Positions 9,537 to 18,849 of a stretch of 64,000 bases of DNA are shown here, one piece after another. The stretch is from Saprospiraceae bacterium (GTDB lineage: Bacteria; Bacteroidota; Bacteroidia; Chitinophagales; Saprospiraceae): contig JADKBS010000003.1 of NCBI GenBank assembly GCA_016714985.1, forward strand, positions 434,001 through 498,000. Reading direction: 5' to 3'. Below the pieces are notes generated by a model that had not been told where the DNA came from, searched no databases, and was given only the letters and a program-made list of their open reading frames with translations. The position numbers and the translations under genes were made by a program. Position 1 is the stretch's first letter, and every line of letters starts with the position of its first letter.

Positions 9537-10631
9537 ATGTCCGCAACAGATTACAAAAATCCGCACCTTCTCCTCGAAACCGCAGGCTTGGAACCCGGCG
9601 AAATCACTTGGCGCAGCCCCAGCAACCTCGCCATCGTGAAGTACTGGGGAAAGCACGGCATCCAAATGCCGAAAAACCCCTCGCTCAGTCTCACGCTTAG
9701 CAGCAGTTTCACGGAGACCTTGCTCGAATACCGCCCACGGGAGACCAGCGAAACGGGCATTTCCCTTGAGTTTTTCTTCCACGAAGAACCGAACGAGCCG
9801 TTCCGGGCGAAGCTGTTGAAATACCTCGAAAGCGTGTCGGACATCTTCCCGTTCCTGCGGCAGCTCGACCTCACCATTTACAGCGGCAACTCCTTCCCGC
9901 ACTCGGCGGGCATTGCCTCCTCGGCCTCGGCCATGAGTGCATTGGGGCTTTGCCTTTGCTCCTTGGAGCACGAGCTGTTCGGCACCTTGGACGACGATAC
10001 ATCCTTCGACCGCAAGGCCAGCTACGTGTCGAGACTGGGGTCGGGCAGTGCCTGCCGCTCCATCTTCCCCACGGCGGCGCTCTGGGGCGAGACGGGCGAG
10101 GTGATAGGCTCTTCCGACCTCTTCGCCGTGCCGATGGGCGAGGAGGTTCACACCGTTTTCAAGCATTTCCACGACGATATCCTGATAGCGAGCACGGCGG
10201 CCAAAAGCGTGAGCAGCCGGGCGGGCCACGGGCTGATGGAGGGCCACCCCTTTGCTGAGGCCCGCTATGCCGATGCGAGGCGCAACCTCAACCGCCTCAT
10301 CCCCGCCATGCGCAGCGGTGATTTGGAGGAGTTCGGCCGCATCGCCGAGAACGAGGCGCTGACCCTACATGGCCTGATGATGAGCAGCAACCCTTCGTTC
10401 ATACTGCTGAAACCCAACACCTTGGAGATGATTGAGCGGCTGCGCCAATACCGGGAAGAGACAAAGCACCCCGTCTATTTCAGCCTTGATGCCGGGCCGA
10501 ACCTCCATGTGCTGTACCCAGAGGACATCATTTCTGATGTACGGGGCTTTATCGAAGAAGAACTGAAGCCGCTTTGCGAAGACGAAACCTACCTGCAAGA
10601 CTGGGCGGGGGATGGGCCGGTGCAGGAGTAG
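9537..10631 (+). CDS. mvaD: Diphosphomevalonate decarboxylase
   Basis: GHMP-kinase superfamily enzyme that converts mevalonate 5-diphosphate to isopentenyl diphosphate with ATP, cytosolic. Seen: SNLAIVKYWGKHG near residue 25, family-typical; HSAGIASSASAMSALGLCL near residue 125, the glycine/serine phosphate loop; RLGSGSACRSIF with the conserved serine and arginine; and SLDAGPNLHVLY near the C-terminus. 364 aa, slightly longer than usual. The start ATG at 9537 is supported by a copy of the same upstream region and first 15 codons at 18706-18822. No other mevalonate pathway gene is nearby. Confidence 0.93.
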   Translation: MSATDYKNPHLLLETAGLEPGEITWRSPSNLAIVKYWGKHGIQMPKNPSLSLTLSSSFTETLLEYRPRETSETGISLEFFFHEEPNEPFRAKLLKYLESVSDIFPFLRQLDLTIYSGNSFPHSAGIASSASAMSALGLCLCSLEHELFGTLDDDTSFDRKASYVSRLGSGSACRSIFPTAALWGETGEVIGSSDLFAVPMGEEVHTVFKHFHDDILIASTAAKSVSSRAGHGLMEGHPFAEARYADARRNLNRLIPAMRSGDLEEFGRIAENEALTLHGLMMSSNPSFILLKPNTLEMIERLRQYREETKHPVYFSLDAGPNLHVLYPEDIISDVRGFIEEELKPLCEDETYLQDWAGDGPVQE

Positions 10632-10639
10632 TTATTTGA

Positions 10640-10760
10640 GTTGGCCCCAAAGGGGTTAACAGTTCGACAGGTCTTGTCCCGATACCTCGGGATGGCAGTC
10701 GGCTTATCGCCCAGATGACGAGCGGTGGCGAAATGATGGCTAAGGGCAGTCGTCAAAAAT
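10640..10760. repeat. Degenerate AGTTCGACAG repeat between convergent genes
   Basis: Between the stops of mvaD and the XRE gene lie fragments resembling the two better preserved elements at 50962-51277 and 60796-61360: AGTTGGCC, ACAGTTCGACAG, GGCAGTCGG and GATGACGAGCGGTGG (compare ATGACGAGAGGTGG at about 51035). No clean terminal repeat remains, so assignment to the family is tentative. Confidence 0.35.
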
Positions 10761-10761
10761 T

Positions 10762-10801
10762 AAAAAACGCCATTTGGGGATGTTCCCGAATGGCGTTTTT
10801 T
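10762..10801. terminator. Bidirectional terminator between mvaD and the XRE gene
   Basis: AAAAAACGCCATT...AATGGCGTTTTTT hairpin with an extra inner GGGA/TCCC pairing and T-runs on both strands, placed between convergent genes, six bases from the XRE stop. Confidence 0.85.
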
Positions 10802-10807
10802 GTTGGT

Positions 10808-11266
10808 TTAACCTTGCGGGTTGAGGAGGGCCCGGAGGCGTTGTATTTCCTCGTCTTTGATGGTGATTTGTTTGTCCTTTTCTGCCAACAACTTATCTTT
10901 TTCAGCCAATACCTCGTCCTTGCTGGCCAGCAGCTTTTCTAAAATGGCTATCTGCTGCTTGTAGGGTTCGGTGAGCACCTTTGCCACTTCTTCCAAAGAA
11001 GAATTATGGATGGAAACCTGGCCAGCGTTGCCTTGATGGTTGATAATATGGAAAATGTTCGAGTCGTCGAACTCGTCTATGGCTTGGCAGGTAGTGCCCA
11101 ATTCTTCCGCAATTTTTTCGAACCGCTCCACGCTCAGCTTGGTCTTGCCGGATTCGATATGGCCATAGCTGGTCTTGTCAATATCGAGTACCTTGGCCAT
11201 GTGCTCCTGGGTGTAGCCCCTTAGCTCCCTCATCTTCCTGATTTTGTATCCACGGTCTTTTTCCAT
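10808..11266 (-). CDS. XRE-family HTH regulator with C-terminal coiled coil
   Basis: 152 aa. Residues ~8-65 form a Cro/C1-type helix-turn-helix (MRELRGYTQEHMAKVLDIDK, then SYGHIESGKTKLSVERFEKI). A short linker with NHQGNAGQVSIHN follows, then a heptad-rich helix (residues ~95-150; the unit LLAEKDK/LASKDEV is repeated) that should form a coiled-coil dimer. This layout is common among small Bacteroidota chromosomal regulators. No toxin partner is next to it. Probably autoregulated, given the paired TGCATAT boxes 15-45 bases upstream of its start. Confidence 0.85.
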   Translation of the reverse strand: MEKDRGYKIRKMRELRGYTQEHMAKVLDIDKTSYGHIESGKTKLSVERFEKIAEELGTTCQAIDEFDDSNIFHIINHQGNAGQVSIHNSSLEEVAKVLTEPYKQQIAILEKLLASKDEVLAEKDKLLAEKDKQITIKDEEIQRLRALLNPQG

Positions 11267-11281
11267 TTTTTGTGCGTTTTA

Positions 11282-11309
11282 TGCATATAAAGGCAAATGT
11301 AGTGCATAT
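11282..11309. promoter_or_regulatory. Paired TGCATAT boxes upstream of the XRE gene
   Basis: TGCATAT occurs at 11282-11288 and 11303-11309, exactly 21 bp apart (two helical turns), inside the promoter region of the XRE gene. Suitable as an operator for the regulator itself; binding is inferred. Confidence 0.4.
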
Positions 11310-11326
11310 TTTGTGAGTGAAGAAAA

Positions 11327-11358
11327 TTTGCTGGTGCAAGAATGAAAGGTTATCTTTG
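11327..11358 (+). promoter_or_regulatory. Bacteroidota-type promoter for the glycosyltransferase
   Basis: TTTG at 11327-11330 and TATCTTTG at 11351-11358 with a 20-base spacer match the -33/-7 pattern of Bacteroidota primary sigma. It predicts a ~110-base leader before the ATG at 11479. Confidence 0.5.
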
Positions 11359-11478
11359 CCCAGACCTATTCGACAAGAATTTTACAACACAATATGGCTG
11401 CCCTGAAGCGGTTACATAAACGTCAGCCAATCGTATAGCATAAGGGAAACCGTAAAACAGAAGCTAATTGCCTCCTAA

Positions 11479-12432
11479 ATGAAAATCTCAGGCTTCACCA
11501 TGGTAAAAAATGCCACCTTGCTCTACTACCCCATCCGGCAGAGCATTATGTCCATTTTGCCGTTAGTGAGCGAGTTTGTGGTGGCGCTTGGCGAAGGTAG
11601 CTCTGGCGACCGTACAGAGGAAGAGATACTGGCCATTGGCTCGCCGAAAATCCGAATTATCAGGACCGTATGGGATATCGAAAAATATCCCAATGGGACA
11701 GAGAATGCGCACCAGACAGACATTGCTAAGTCGCATTGCAGCGGGGACTGGCTCTTCTATCTCCAAGCCGACGAGATAGTGCATGAGCAATATCTGTCTA
11801 TCATTCAGCAGCGTTGCGAAGCACTGCTAAATGACCCAGAAGTAGAGGGGCTGCTCTTTGATTACATCCATTTTTGGGGCGACTATTGGCATCATCAAGT
11901 GTCTCACGGCTGGTACAAGCGGGAAATCCGAATCATAAGGAACCGTCCCGACATCCATTCTTGGGAGTCGGCGCAGTCCTTCCGGCGCATACCCGGCTTC
12001 GATGGGAAAAATTACCGCCAACAGGTAGGCACCTATAAATTGAAAGTGGCCAAGGCGCATGCGCAGGTTTTCCATTATGGCTGGGTGCGTCCACCACATT
12101 TGATGCAATCCAAGAAAAAGGCGCTTGATACTATCCACAAGGGGGTAGAAAGAGTTGAGGGGCTTTACCGTAACAGGCCGGGGTATTACGATTATGGGCC
12201 ATTGGGTAGGGCCGCCAAATTCAAGGATTCCCACCCTGCCGTCATGCAGGAGTGGATTGCGCAGTTCGATTGGAAAGACCAACTAAAATTACTCGTCAAA
12301 AGAACTGTGCCTTGCACCGACAGCCATAAACATGACTTGCCGAAATACCGTTTACTGACTTTTTTAGAACAAAATCTATTTGGTGGCAAAGAGATAGGAG
12401 GTTTTGGCAATTATGTTTTGCTTAATAGATAA
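11479..12432 (+). CDS. Family 2-like glycosyltransferase
   Basis: 317 aa, starts directly with the GT2-like signature MKISGFTMVKNATLLYYPI, followed by a putative nucleotide-sugar binding region and a DxD-like position in GDWLFYLQADEIVHE (QADE) near residue 95. Most similar in layout to family 2 glycosyltransferases of surface glycan loci that lack membrane helices. Stands alone, downstream of a predicted promoter and upstream of a MITE-like element; acceptor unknown. Confidence 0.75.
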   Translation: MKISGFTMVKNATLLYYPIRQSIMSILPLVSEFVVALGEGSSGDRTEEEILAIGSPKIRIIRTVWDIEKYPNGTENAHQTDIAKSHCSGDWLFYLQADEIVHEQYLSIIQQRCEALLNDPEVEGLLFDYIHFWGDYWHHQVSHGWYKREIRIIRNRPDIHSWESAQSFRRIPGFDGKNYRQQVGTYKLKVAKAHAQVFHYGWVRPPHLMQSKKKALDTIHKGVERVEGLYRNRPGYYDYGPLGRAAKFKDSHPAVMQEWIAQFDWKDQLKLLVKRTVPCTDSHKHDLPKYRLLTFLEQNLFGGKEIGGFGNYVLLNR

Positions 12433-12448
12433 GGATGATTCCAACGGA

Positions 12449-12638
12449 GGTGTGTCAAATGTAGTGCTGCCTTAGTACCAGACTGTGGGCATAGGGGGCG
12501 AAGCCCCCAAGTAAAGTTTCCTCCCCGTAGCCCGTAGCAGTGCCAGAGGCGTCGCTACAGGGAGGAAAGTGCTCATTGGGGCGGTGCAGCTGCTTAGGCC
12601 CCAGGCTACAACTATAGCAGCATTACATTTGACATACC
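12449..12638. mobile_element. 190-bp MITE-like element with 28-bp TIRs
   Basis: Left end 12449-12476 (GGTGTGTCAAATGTAGTGCT...) and right end 12611-12638 are inverted copies with few differences. Interior contains smaller inverted pairs (GGGGGCGAAGCCCCC; TTTCCTCCC.../...GGGAGGAAA) and no coding frame. It fills half of the 358-bp gap 12433-12790; the remainder is AT-rich upstream sequence of the large type IX protein. Confidence 0.65.
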
Positions 12639-12790
12639 CACATTCCAATATAGCGTTAGGATATGCAAATAAATCTAATCGGTTTGCTTGAGATGGTGAA
12701 TAAAACAATTGGCAATTAAGATGAATCTTCAATTAATTAAATATTAGGAGAACAGTCGTAATTGTCGATTACCAAAGGATTTACCATAGC

Positions 12791-15700
12791 ATGCAAGTCA
12801 TAAATCCAAATATTATGTCAAACATTACCAAATCCGTTTTACACCTATTCCTTTTAGGTATGTTTTTGACGCTCTCTTGGGCTATGAGCCTTGCTCAAAC
12901 TGGTGATTGCCTCAGTAGTGGCAATGTACTTTTGGAAAAATACTGGGCATCCAAAGCGAACTTAAATGAGAACTTTGTGGCAAACACTATTGATCCTGTG
13001 ACTGGCGATTTGTTGGGCGACGGTATTGGGGTTTGGGATTGCGAGATAAATCATTATTCTATGCATGGAGTTGGTTTGCCAATTCCTCAGATTACAATGC
13101 GTTCACCTAGTACAAATGCAAATAATTGGGCCGGAGGAAGTGACATCACTTATTTTCTTGGCAGACATATCGCAATGCTTGCTTCAGAATATGCCTTACT
13201 TGGTCAAAGTGGCCAATATAGTGCCCAAAAGCGCACTTTGAATGAACTGTTTTTAGCGCTACAATCTTATAGGAGATTAGATATGACGGCCAATAAATTA
13301 TGGGAAAGATATTTAGAATGCACTGGTGAATATTGTACTTGGACACCCAGCTTAGATGGATATTCTGGCTTTTTTATTAGGTCAGATTTTGACCAATCTT
13401 CTGAAACACAGTTCAGTCAAGAATGGAATGACAGTACAGACATAACTATTGGCTTTGCATCTTCAGACAACAACAATTGCTACAAAATAGATGAGCCTTC
13501 CTGTGAAGGTTCTGGTGATGATTGTGGATTCAAAGAATGTGGATTAGTCCAATCTCAAGACCAAACTATTGGCCTTTTGTTTGGTTTGGCCTTTGTGAGG
13601 AAATTTGTGCCACCGGGGCAGTTTGCGAAAAATCAATGGGGTGCAATACCCAGAAGATGTGCTGACGATAGCGCAGAAGATAGCACATGGGATGGTGAAC
13701 AGGATTGTGCAGGCCGAGGGGTTTGTTAAATTCCCTGGATGTGTTGCTCAATTTGGAGATGAAATTGGGAGAGATGGTGGGCAAAACGCAAGATGGGCAA
13801 TATATGGGATGATAGAAGCAGCAAATTTCATTACAGAAGGCAACTCATCTCTTTTCATACCCCACCAAACCTATACTTATCACATAAGTGCTTTAGGGTA
13901 TATTGAAATTGATATTGACATTACTGACGAACAATTTTATCAAATAGGGGCAAGATGGGTTTTTGGTGAAGGTACGGAGAGTCTACCTAATATTATTCGA
14001 CATTATATACATTTTTCATTTCCGTTTGGATTTTATGTGGCAGTAGCTGAAGTCATTGGATTGCTCCCAGCAGCAGGACCTACCTATAATATTAGAATGT
14101 GGACAGACTTAATGGTCGCTGGTAATTCAGGTTACGAAGACGATAGACATAATAACCCAAATTATCCACAAAGTGCTGAACAATGGGCGCACTCATCAGA
14201 TAACTATATGATGATGCAGCATTTTGCTTATAATATCCTTCACGACGACAATGGTTCCTTGTCCGATTCGGATATGGAGTGGATGGAAGACTTGCTATGT
14301 GAATATGGCTGCCCTGGACCGTGCAGAAAAACCGAAGATTTCATCCCTGCAAGTGCTGAGGATGACTTCCCATGTAATAATGAGCCAGGTGGTCATTGGG
14401 ATTGTGGCATTTTATTCTGGGATGGCCCTGCGACAACAGCCGGTTGCGTTATTCCAGGTGGTGGGCCACTTGACCCAGGAATGCTGTTTAACCCCAACAG
14501 CTACTTACTCGCCTACAACCTCTACCACCTCGCCGGCGGCACAACCAACGACAACTACTTAAACCCCTTCGACTACGAGATAACGCCCGACAACAATGCA
14601 GATATATCCAGCGGCTACCAAGGGGCGGAGGAGTTCCTGCGGGTGGAGGGCAACCTGCGGCCCTGCGATAGGACCATACAACAGTACCAATTCGTGGGCA
14701 CCGACTTGCTCTGCTTCGACGAAGTGACCTCCAGCGAGAACATAGAAGTGCTCAGCTTTTGGAGCGGTTTGATGAAAATCAGGATTTTGTCACGGGCCGA
14801 GGACTCCTGGGTGGAACTGTACGAGAGCGACCCTAACTGCGAGTTCGACGAGTGCCACCTGCCGAGGCGGGTGCGTATCAAGTTCGACATCAAGTCCAAA
14901 TGCGAAGTTGGGTGTGCCTCCAACATCTATTCGGATTTGCATATTTATTCCAACACGACCTGGGGCATAGACGATGCCAAGAGCTTCCTCAGCTCCAATG
15001 TCTTTGTGCACACGGGCGCAACCCTCACCATCGAGAATACCACGGCATTTTTCGATTCATTTAGTGGCCTGCACGTAGAAAGGGGGGCCAAGCTGCATGT
15101 GGACGGCGGCACACTGACCAACTGCCCGAACGGCGGGAAATGGCCGGGCGTGAGCGTGGCGGGCAACAGCGCCGTTGACCAGGCCGGAAGCGGCGGCATG
15201 CCAGCGCCCTACCAGTCGGGTACGGTGCTGCTGACAAGTGCCAAAATCATAGGTGCGCACACAGGTGTGAGCACAAAAGGCTGGGCAGGAAACAGTGTGA
15301 ACCCCGCCTATAACGGTGGCCTCGTTCATGCGGAAAACACCACCTTCGAAGGCAACGGCGTGGGCGCTTACATTAAAAAGTACGACAAGACCAATAAGAG
15401 CAGGTTCATCGGCTGCACCTTCAGCAACCCCAGCTTGCCGCCAACGCCCGACAACCCCAACGGCATTTCCTTCGCCAATGGAGTTGTGATAGAGGACACA
15501 GACGGTATTGAGTTCAGTGGCTCTACCTTTACGGGCATGTACAAGGACGGTGCGGGCATCAAGATCTATGATGCGGGCTGCACCGTCAACGGCGGCTGCC
15601 AGTTCTCGGACAGCAGCTTTGGCTTGGCGGCCTATTCCACCACAGGCGTTTCAAGTCCGGAAAAAATAAAGGTAGTGGGCGCTGTGGGCGTTTATAATTC

Positions 15701-17096
15701 GTTTTCCAATATCCGTGTCGGTATTCGGAGCGATGCAAAGGACCTCATGAAGAGCTTGGAGGTCTATGGCAATATCTTCAACAATGCCAAGCAGGAAGGT
15801 GTCCGGCTATCGGGAACGACCTCGTCCCTCATCCGTGACAATTCCTTCAATGCCTGCGATATCGGCATCTCCACCTATTCGCTGGGCGGCAATTTCAATG
15901 AATTCAAGTGCAACCAGTTTACCACATCGGGTTTGGCAGGGGTGTTCTTGGAGGGCAACCATTCCTTCACTACCATCACGAGGAACAATTTCATCGCATC
16001 TCCTACTTTCGACTATGTGTTATCGGAAAATGGAAATACGGGCGAGCAAGGAAGGTTGTTCCCGCAGCAGGGCGGGAAAGGTAACCCTGCCGACAATTGT
16101 TTTTCATTTACCGTTCCTCATAACCTGATTACGTCTGGAAATACGGAGAGCTTCAACTACTATGTGCCGAACACAGCGAATCTTTGCAAGATACCTACCT
16201 TCAACCAAGGGATGAGCAACTATGCTATATTGCTGACAAATTTTAACCAAAACCCAGCGCCTTGCACCTTCCCTAATCTTCAAGACGATTGTCCCAATCC
16301 CAGTTTTAATGAATATGTGGTGGCCAGCCAAGACTACCATAACACAGAGGTATTGTTGGCTCAAATACCCGGCGATGAAGACCTGCTAACCAGCCTCTAC
16401 CATAAAGGCAATATGAAGGACTGCATCAAGAGCGGCATCATCCGACAGGCCTTGCTCACTGGCAACACGCAACCAGCTTCACAAATATTCAACTATGAAG
16501 GCACCACCACGGCCAAGCGGCAACAATACGGGATGCAGTTGCAGTTGAACGACTATGTGGGCGCCGCTGCCACGCTGCAAGCCATCCCATTGGCCAGTGC
16601 CGAGGATGTCGTTTTCGCCCAAGTGCAGTCCATCAACCTCGACCGCCTGGCCACAGGCCCCAGTTTTGAATTGAGCGCCCAGCGGGAGGCCTTCTTGACA
16701 GGCATTGCCGAAGGCAATACAAGCTCCAGGGAATACGCCATGGCGCTGCTGTCCATGCTAAAGGGCAAAGAGTTCTATCTGGAGCACACGCCCGTGGCAG
16801 GCATGGCAGGGCGGGAAAACGTTGCCCCGCCCATTACCAAAGCGGCAGGGCACTACCTCCTCAAACCCAACCCAACCACTGGACGGTTGACCGTCACCCT
16901 GCCCACCGAGGCCGAGTCGGCAGTGAGCATCAGCGTCATTTCCTTGAGCGGAGCCGTCGAGAAATCGTTCAAGTTCACGGAAGGAGCAGCCTCCTATGAA
17001 ATCAATTTGCAAGGCTTGCCAAATGGTATTTACTTTGTGAGGACGGTGGAAGGCTCAAAAATGATAGGCACTGAGAAAGTGCTGTTGAGCCGTTGA
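12791..17096 (+). pseudogene. Large secreted beta-helix protein with type IX sorting tail, single-base frameshift
   Basis: Two overlapping frames (12791-13729 and 13605-17096) read as one protein of ~1434 aa if one A is removed from the run of five at 13628-13632: the sequence then runs smoothly through PPGQFAKINGVQYPEDVL. A start at 12815 gives a better signal peptide (MSNITKSVLHLFLLGMFLTL). The N-terminal ~550 residues are of unknown fold; residues ~560-1000 look like right-handed parallel beta-helix repeats (VFVHTGATLTIENTTAFF, GGTLTNCPNGGKWPGV); the C-terminus is a type IX sorting domain (LLKPNPTTGRLTVTLP...). Base composition changes sharply near 14480: AT-rich before, GC-rich after. Either a real frameshift or a sequencing error. 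Confidence 0.75.
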
Positions 17097-17177
17097 GGAA
17101 AGCCGGTTATGACAAATTGAAGCAACAATACCATGGGGTGTCTGGTAATGCTGGGCACCCCACAAATATTTTCCCAA

Positions 17178-18695
17178 ATGAAATACCTTATACTTTATGC
17201 CTCAATACTTTTTGCAGCTAACCTATCATTTGGCCAAGCTACCTTTGAGAAAAAAATAAATGTCGGCCTCGGCGATGTTGCTTGCAGTGTGCGCCAACTG
17301 CAAGAGGGTTACCTGCTCACAGGTTCGCAATTTTGCAACGGCATTGAGTCGCAATGCTTTTCTATAATTCGCACCGACAGGGATGGTAACCCTATTTTCA
17401 TAAAAGAATACCAAAACATTCCTTGGTGGTTTTGTTCCAGCAATTTTGCGGGCAATACCTGCGTGGTCGTTGCGCCCGACAGTAGTTTTTATTTTACAGG
17501 GGTCATCGAACCCCAAGGGCAGCAAGGTGACGTATTCCTTATGAAAACGGACTACAATGGTGACAGCCTATGGTTGAAGGTTTTCGGAGGCAACTCCCCT
17601 TTGATATCCATCAGTCGTGACATTATACAGACCTCTGACTCTACACTCTTGCTTTTCAGTGACAAAGCCACGGGAGATTATGATTCAAACCCTTGGCTGG
17701 TTGAAGTGGATATGGATGGCAATGTGCTTTGGGAGTTCGAGTTTGGGCAACAGTATATCGCTTGCGATATGCAGAGTATCCTGTTGATGCCCGATGGCGA
17801 TTTGGTCATCAGCTATATCACTGAGGAAACTTTATTGGGCGGCCCTGCCATGTCCGTTGCACGCATCGACCGACAACAAGGGCAGGTACGCTGGGAGAGG
17901 CGTTTCGGTGAATATGACGGCTATCATGACCTACTTCATACTGGATTGGTAGCATTGGACAACGGCGGCTTCTTGGTCAGTTGGCAGCGCTTTAATATGA
18001 CGCCCCATTCTTTTTACCAAGTCTCGCTCACATGGCTGGACTCCACGGGCAATATCACCAAACAGGAATTCATGCATGATTTCGTAACTTTCCATATCAA
18101 TGATTTGATTAAAACCACGAAAGGAACCATTGTAGGTGTTGGCGATTTAGATTTATATGACTACCCCGGCCTCGGCCGGTTGGGCGGCTGGGTGTTCGAA
18201 ATGACGCAAGACGGTGAAATGCTTTGGGAACGCTATATTCAGGACATCAGTCTGCCTGATAAAATGAGCTATTTCAACAACGTCATAGAGAACGACAGCG
18301 GCGGCATCACCATATCGGGCGCCATCCTCACCCCCGTCGGCTACGACATCTGGCTGCTACAATTGGACAGCATGGGCTGCTTCGAGCCGGGCTGCACGGG
18401 CGAGGTGCAGGTGGTCGGTGGGGTCTATAGCAGCACCCCGGAGCCCAAGCGCATGGAACTGAAGCTGTACCCCAACCCCGTACTGGGCGAGCGGCTGTTC
18501 ATTGACTTGCCAGTAAGCATGGAGCAGGAGCCATCCACCGAAGTCGTCCTGTTCGATATGCTGGGCAGGGCCATCAGAAAGGAGCCTCTTTCACGGGCCG
18601 TGGATGTTTCTGGGCTGGAAAAGGGGACGTACTTCTTGAAAATCAAGCAGGATGGAGCTATGCTGGATTGGGTAGGGAAGTTTTTGCGGGGGTGA
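17178..18695 (+). CDS. Type IX-secreted protein with beta-propeller-like repeats
   Basis: About 505 aa. Start at 17178 gives a signal peptide (MKYLILYASILFAANLSFGQ); a longer frame from 17133 adds 15 residues before it and is less likely. The body has repeating units of the form 'D-x-D-G-x-x-x-W' (TDRDGNPIFIKEY, TDYNGDSLWLKVFGG, VDMDGNVLWEFEFG), like the lipoprotein at 39242-40471, suggesting a beta-propeller. The end (LKLYPNPVLGERLFIDLP ... GLEKGTYFLKI) is a type IX C-terminal sorting domain, so it is exported and anchored or released at the surface. It lies 81 bases after the large beta-helix protein. Confidence 0.85.
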   Translation: MKYLILYASILFAANLSFGQATFEKKINVGLGDVACSVRQLQEGYLLTGSQFCNGIESQCFSIIRTDRDGNPIFIKEYQNIPWWFCSSNFAGNTCVVVAPDSSFYFTGVIEPQGQQGDVFLMKTDYNGDSLWLKVFGGNSPLISISRDIIQTSDSTLLLFSDKATGDYDSNPWLVEVDMDGNVLWEFEFGQQYIACDMQSILLMPDGDLVISYITEETLLGGPAMSVARIDRQQGQVRWERRFGEYDGYHDLLHTGLVALDNGGFLVSWQRFNMTPHSFYQVSLTWLDSTGNITKQEFMHDFVTFHINDLIKTTKGTIVGVGDLDLYDYPGLGRLGGWVFEMTQDGEMLWERYIQDISLPDKMSYFNNVIENDSGGITISGAILTPVGYDIWLLQLDSMGCFEPGCTGEVQVVGGVYSSTPEPKRMELKLYPNPVLGERLFIDLPVSMEQEPSTEVVLFDMLGRAIRKEPLSRAVDVSGLEKGTYFLKIKQDGAMLDWVGKFLRG

Positions 18696-18705
18696 ACCCT
18701 GCCCT

Positions 18706-18822
18706 GCATTTTTTCACATCCACTATCAATCAAGCGCCCCCTTTTCCTACCTTTACCCCGAACAAGATCACGAACGCATGTCCGCAACAGATTACAAAAA
18801 CTCGCACCTACTCCTCGAAACC
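18706..18822 (+). pseudogene. Duplicated mvaD upstream region and first 15 codons
   Basis: 117 bases with no gaps match 9465-9581 (I count 106 identical). The copy includes the mvaD leader, its ATG (here 18778) and codons 1-15 (MSATDYKNSHLLLET), with one amino-acid change (P to S), then diverges abruptly and runs into the 3' end of nadV. The remaining 35-codon frame ends at 18885 and is not a functional gene. The two copies are direct repeats 9241 bp apart. Confidence 0.85.
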
Positions 18823-18849
18823 AACGAACTGCCCCCCTTCAATCCTTTC

